From: Synechococcus sp. CO36386bin_29
GTDB lineage: Bacteria > Cyanobacteriota > Cyanobacteriia > PCC-6307 > Cyanobiaceae
Direction of reading: 5' to 3'
NCBI GenBank assembly: GCA_011523835.1
Contig: WTFZ01000146.1
Span: forward strand, 1 to 64,000
DNA: 64,000 nucleotides
Every line of letters begins with the position of its first letter. Positions within the stretch are counted from its first letter, which is position 1. The position numbers were made by a program, and so were the translations under genes. Below the pieces are notes generated by a model that saw only the letters and a program-made list of their open reading frames with translations, was not told the origin of the DNA and did no database searches. Positions 61,840 to 64,000 of this stretch are shown here, piece by piece.

Positions 61840-63627
61840 TTGGTGGCGGTGTCGGACGGACAGCGAAGACGGGTGCTTGGGCTGGTCGTGGGTCTGGGCG
61901 TTCTGATCGCTCTTTGGCGACTCGGCAGCACGGGGTTGATGGATGAGACGCCGCCTCTGTTCGCGGCGGCCGGTCGGGCGATGGCCGATACAGGCGACTG
62001 GTTGACTCCCCGTGTCAACGGTTTGCCGCGTTACGACAAACCACCGCTTGTGTACTGGCTCATGGGGGCCTTCAACGCCCTGCCGGGCCATGAAGGTTGG
62101 GATCCACTCGGGAGCTGGGCAGCCCGTCTGCCGTCCGCTCTGGCGACCGTGGCGATGATGCTCGGCCTGTCTGACACCCTCTTGCGCTGGCCGCAGCCAG
62201 GCACAAGTCGCCCCGGGAGGACGGCTGTGGCTGCAGCTCTTGCCTTCGCCCTTTCGCCACTGGTGCTCGTGTGGACCCGCACGGCCGTGAGTGATGCTCT
62301 GCTCTGTGCCCTGCTGGGCCTCAGCCTGCTTCTGCAATGGCGCCGTTTCGCCTGCCCCGAATCGGTTCGCTGGTGGCCCGCCTGGGTGGTGCTCGGCCTG
62401 GCGGTTCTCGCCAAGGGTCCCGTGGCTGTGGTCCTCACCGGTCTGACCTTGCTGATCTTCGCCGCACTGCGGAGAGATCCGGTGACGCCCTGGCTGCGCT
62501 TGCGTCCGTTGCAGGGGCTGCTGATCACAGCCTCCGTGAGCCTGCCCTGGTATGCCGCGGAACTGCTGGTGGAAGGCCAGCCCTTCTGGGACAGCTTTTT
62601 CGGCTACCACAACCTCCAGCGCTTCACCTCGGTGGTGAATGACCATCTGCAGCCCTGGTGGTTTTTCGGACCGGTGATGCTGGTGGCGGCTCTTCCTTTC
62701 ACGCCTCTGCTGCTGATTGGTCTGGCTCAGGGACTGCGCGGTCGCCCCGAGCCATCGGACTCCCTCCAGCAGTTCAGCAGCTCCTGGCTCCTGGCCGTGC
62801 TTCTGCTGTTCACCACAGCGGCCACAAAACTCCCCAGTTACTGGTTGCCTGCCACACCGGCGGCTGCACTCCTGATCGCCTTGATCGCCGCCCGTCCGGG
62901 TTGGCCCGTTCGGGCGGCCTGGCTGAGTACAGCGGCTCTGACTCTGCTGCTTGCCGCCGGTTTCTGGAGTTCACCGCTCTGGGTCCCCCTGATCAGCGAT
63001 CCGGAGATGCCCACCCTGGCTCCCGATCTGCTGGCCAGCGGCTTTGTGCTTCGTGCTGCGGGCTGGTTCACGGTTGCCGGGCTGATCGGCGTGCTGTTGC
63101 ATCGGCGCGATGCGCTGGTGGCTCTGCTCGCGATGCAGGGAGCCCTGGTGCTGTTTCACATCACCGCTCTCGTTCCGATTGCTGAGCTGGCGGATCAGTT
63201 GCGTCAGCGGCCTGTGCGGCAGGCCGCGGATCAGATGAACCTGTCTCGCCGAGAACGCGAACCGCTGGCGATGGTGGGTGCGATGAAGCCGTCGCTGCAC
63301 TTCTACACCGGGCGAGTGATTCTGTTTGAAGGACGGTCGGAAGGGGCCCTGGTGAACCTGGCCGATCGGCTCAGCCATGAGCACCGGCGCGGTTGGCAGG
63401 GGCATCCTCTGGATTCACCGCAGGCTTCCGACACCCTGCTTCTGGTGATTGACCGTGGCACTGCACGTCAGGAGCACTGGCGCGGTCTGAATCCTCAGTT
63501 GCTCGGCAGCTACGGGATCTATCAGGTCTGGCGTCTCGATCGGAGCCGCCTGGATCAGCGAGCTGCTGCTCTGATGCAGGAAGGAGTGGATGCCGACTGG
63601 CGCGATCCGCGGCCCGAGCGGTTCTGA
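61840..63627 (+). CDS. Glycosyltransferase family 39 (ArnT-like), multi-TM
   Basis: TGLMDETPPLFAAAGRAMADTGDWLTPRVNGLPRYDKPPLVYWLMG; multiple TM segments; non-ATG start likely, exact start uncertain. Confidence 0.9.
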   Translation: MVAVSDGQRRRVLGLVVGLGVLIALWRLGSTGLMDETPPLFAAAGRAMADTGDWLTPRVNGLPRYDKPPLVYWLMGAFNALPGHEGWDPLGSWAARLPSALATVAMMLGLSDTLLRWPQPGTSRPGRTAVAAALAFALSPLVLVWTRTAVSDALLCALLGLSLLLQWRRFACPESVRWWPAWVVLGLAVLAKGPVAVVLTGLTLLIFAALRRDPVTPWLRLRPLQGLLITASVSLPWYAAELLVEGQPFWDSFFGYHNLQRFTSVVNDHLQPWWFFGPVMLVAALPFTPLLLIGLAQGLRGRPEPSDSLQQFSSSWLLAVLLLFTTAATKLPSYWLPATPAAALLIALIAARPGWPVRAAWLSTAALTLLLAAGFWSSPLWVPLISDPEMPTLAPDLLASGFVLRAAGWFTVAGLIGVLLHRRDALVALLAMQGALVLFHITALVPIAELADQLRQRPVRQAADQMNLSRREREPLAMVGAMKPSLHFYTGRVILFEGRSEGALVNLADRLSHEHRRGWQGHPLDSPQASDTLLLVIDRGTARQEHWRGLNPQLLGSYGIYQVWRLDRSRLDQRAAALMQEGVDADWRDPRPERF

Positions 63628-63631
63628 TCGC

Positions 63632-64000
63632 TCAAAGGCTCAGCCGTTCCCTGTGGCAGAAGCCGCAACACTTCCAGAGGGAGATCTCCCCCTGGGGAGC
63701 AGGTCGGCCACAGCGCGGGCAGCTCCCCATGCCGTGAACGTCGGCCCGACTGGGATGGCGGGCCCAGATGCTGGCCTCGCTGTCGAGAGGGCGCGTCGTG
63801 GCTGGATGGTGCTGCTGGATGCGCAGATCCTGAATGGTGTGGCCAGCTGCACGCAATGAGGCCAGAAGCTGAGAACGGCTGTACTGCAAAGCCTGTCGCC
63901 ACTGGGGATGGCTGGCACCAATGGTGAGGATGCCGCGTTGAAGGCTGAGGGGTTGGCAGTGAGGAGACAGCTGTGCGCCAGCAATCCGGGGCCAGTCCTG
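63632..64000 (-). CDS. DUF721 (DciA-like) domain protein with C-terminal zinc ribbon; N-terminus beyond right edge
   Basis: Frame open to edge: QDWPRIAGAQLSPHCQPLSLQRGILTIGASHPQWRQALQYSRSQLLASL...GSCPRCGRPAPQGEISLWKCCGFCHRERLSL*. Confidence 0.82.
   Translation of the reverse strand, partial: QDWPRIAGAQLSPHCQPLSLQRGILTIGASHPQWRQALQYSRSQLLASLRAAGHTIQDLRIQQHHPATTRPLDSEASIWARHPSRADVHGMGSCPRCGRPAPQGEISLWKCCGFCHRERLSL

Noticed and set aside
60898-62646. 582-aa minus ORF
   Set aside because: Opposite two convincing glycosyltransferase genes; Arg/Gln/His-rich shadow composition.
1-64000. Prophage, anti-phage defence operon or biosynthetic gene cluster
   Set aside because: No integrase, capsid, nuclease/helicase defence or NRPS/PKS motifs were seen; the large ORF has adhesin/RTX repeats, not catalytic assembly-line domains.

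Overview
Marine picocyanobacterial (Synechococcus-like) chromosome segment with two parts. (1) Bases 1-43459 are one uninterrupted minus-strand reading frame. It starts at an ATG at 43459 and runs off the left edge without a stop, giving at least 14,486 codons. The supplied ORF track omits it, apparently because its stop lies outside the window; every minus-strand ORF listed there is in a different frame. The protein is an acidic, very Cys-poor, modular surface/secreted-type giant. It contains RTX calcium-binding arrays, cadherin/tandem-95-like repeats, FG-GAP/VCBS-like repeats, a LamG-like domain, two PA14-like domains, an RCC1-like repeat block, EF-hand/dockerin-like motifs, three adjacent minisatellite-encoded peptide repeats, and a dispersed ~70-aa module present at least seven times. 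Giant ORFs of this general type are known in marine Synechococcus (e.g. SwmB of WH8102), so the class is known; I cannot tell whether this protein is. (2) After a T-rich, gene-poor spacer (43.46-45.37 kb) and a tRNA-Arg(TCT) whose 3' end faces the giant gene, base composition rises sharply to GC-rich. From there the window is ordinary core genome: rsmI, cysQ, pnp, rpsN, rseP, serS, an AAA ATPase, DUF177, yidC, a PH-domain protein, rnpA, rpmH, DUF2808, chorismate mutase, sppA, an EamA transporter, two glycosyltransferases and a DUF721 protein. Domain names come from motif reading of my own translations, without profile searches; domain coordinates inside the giant ORF are approximate.
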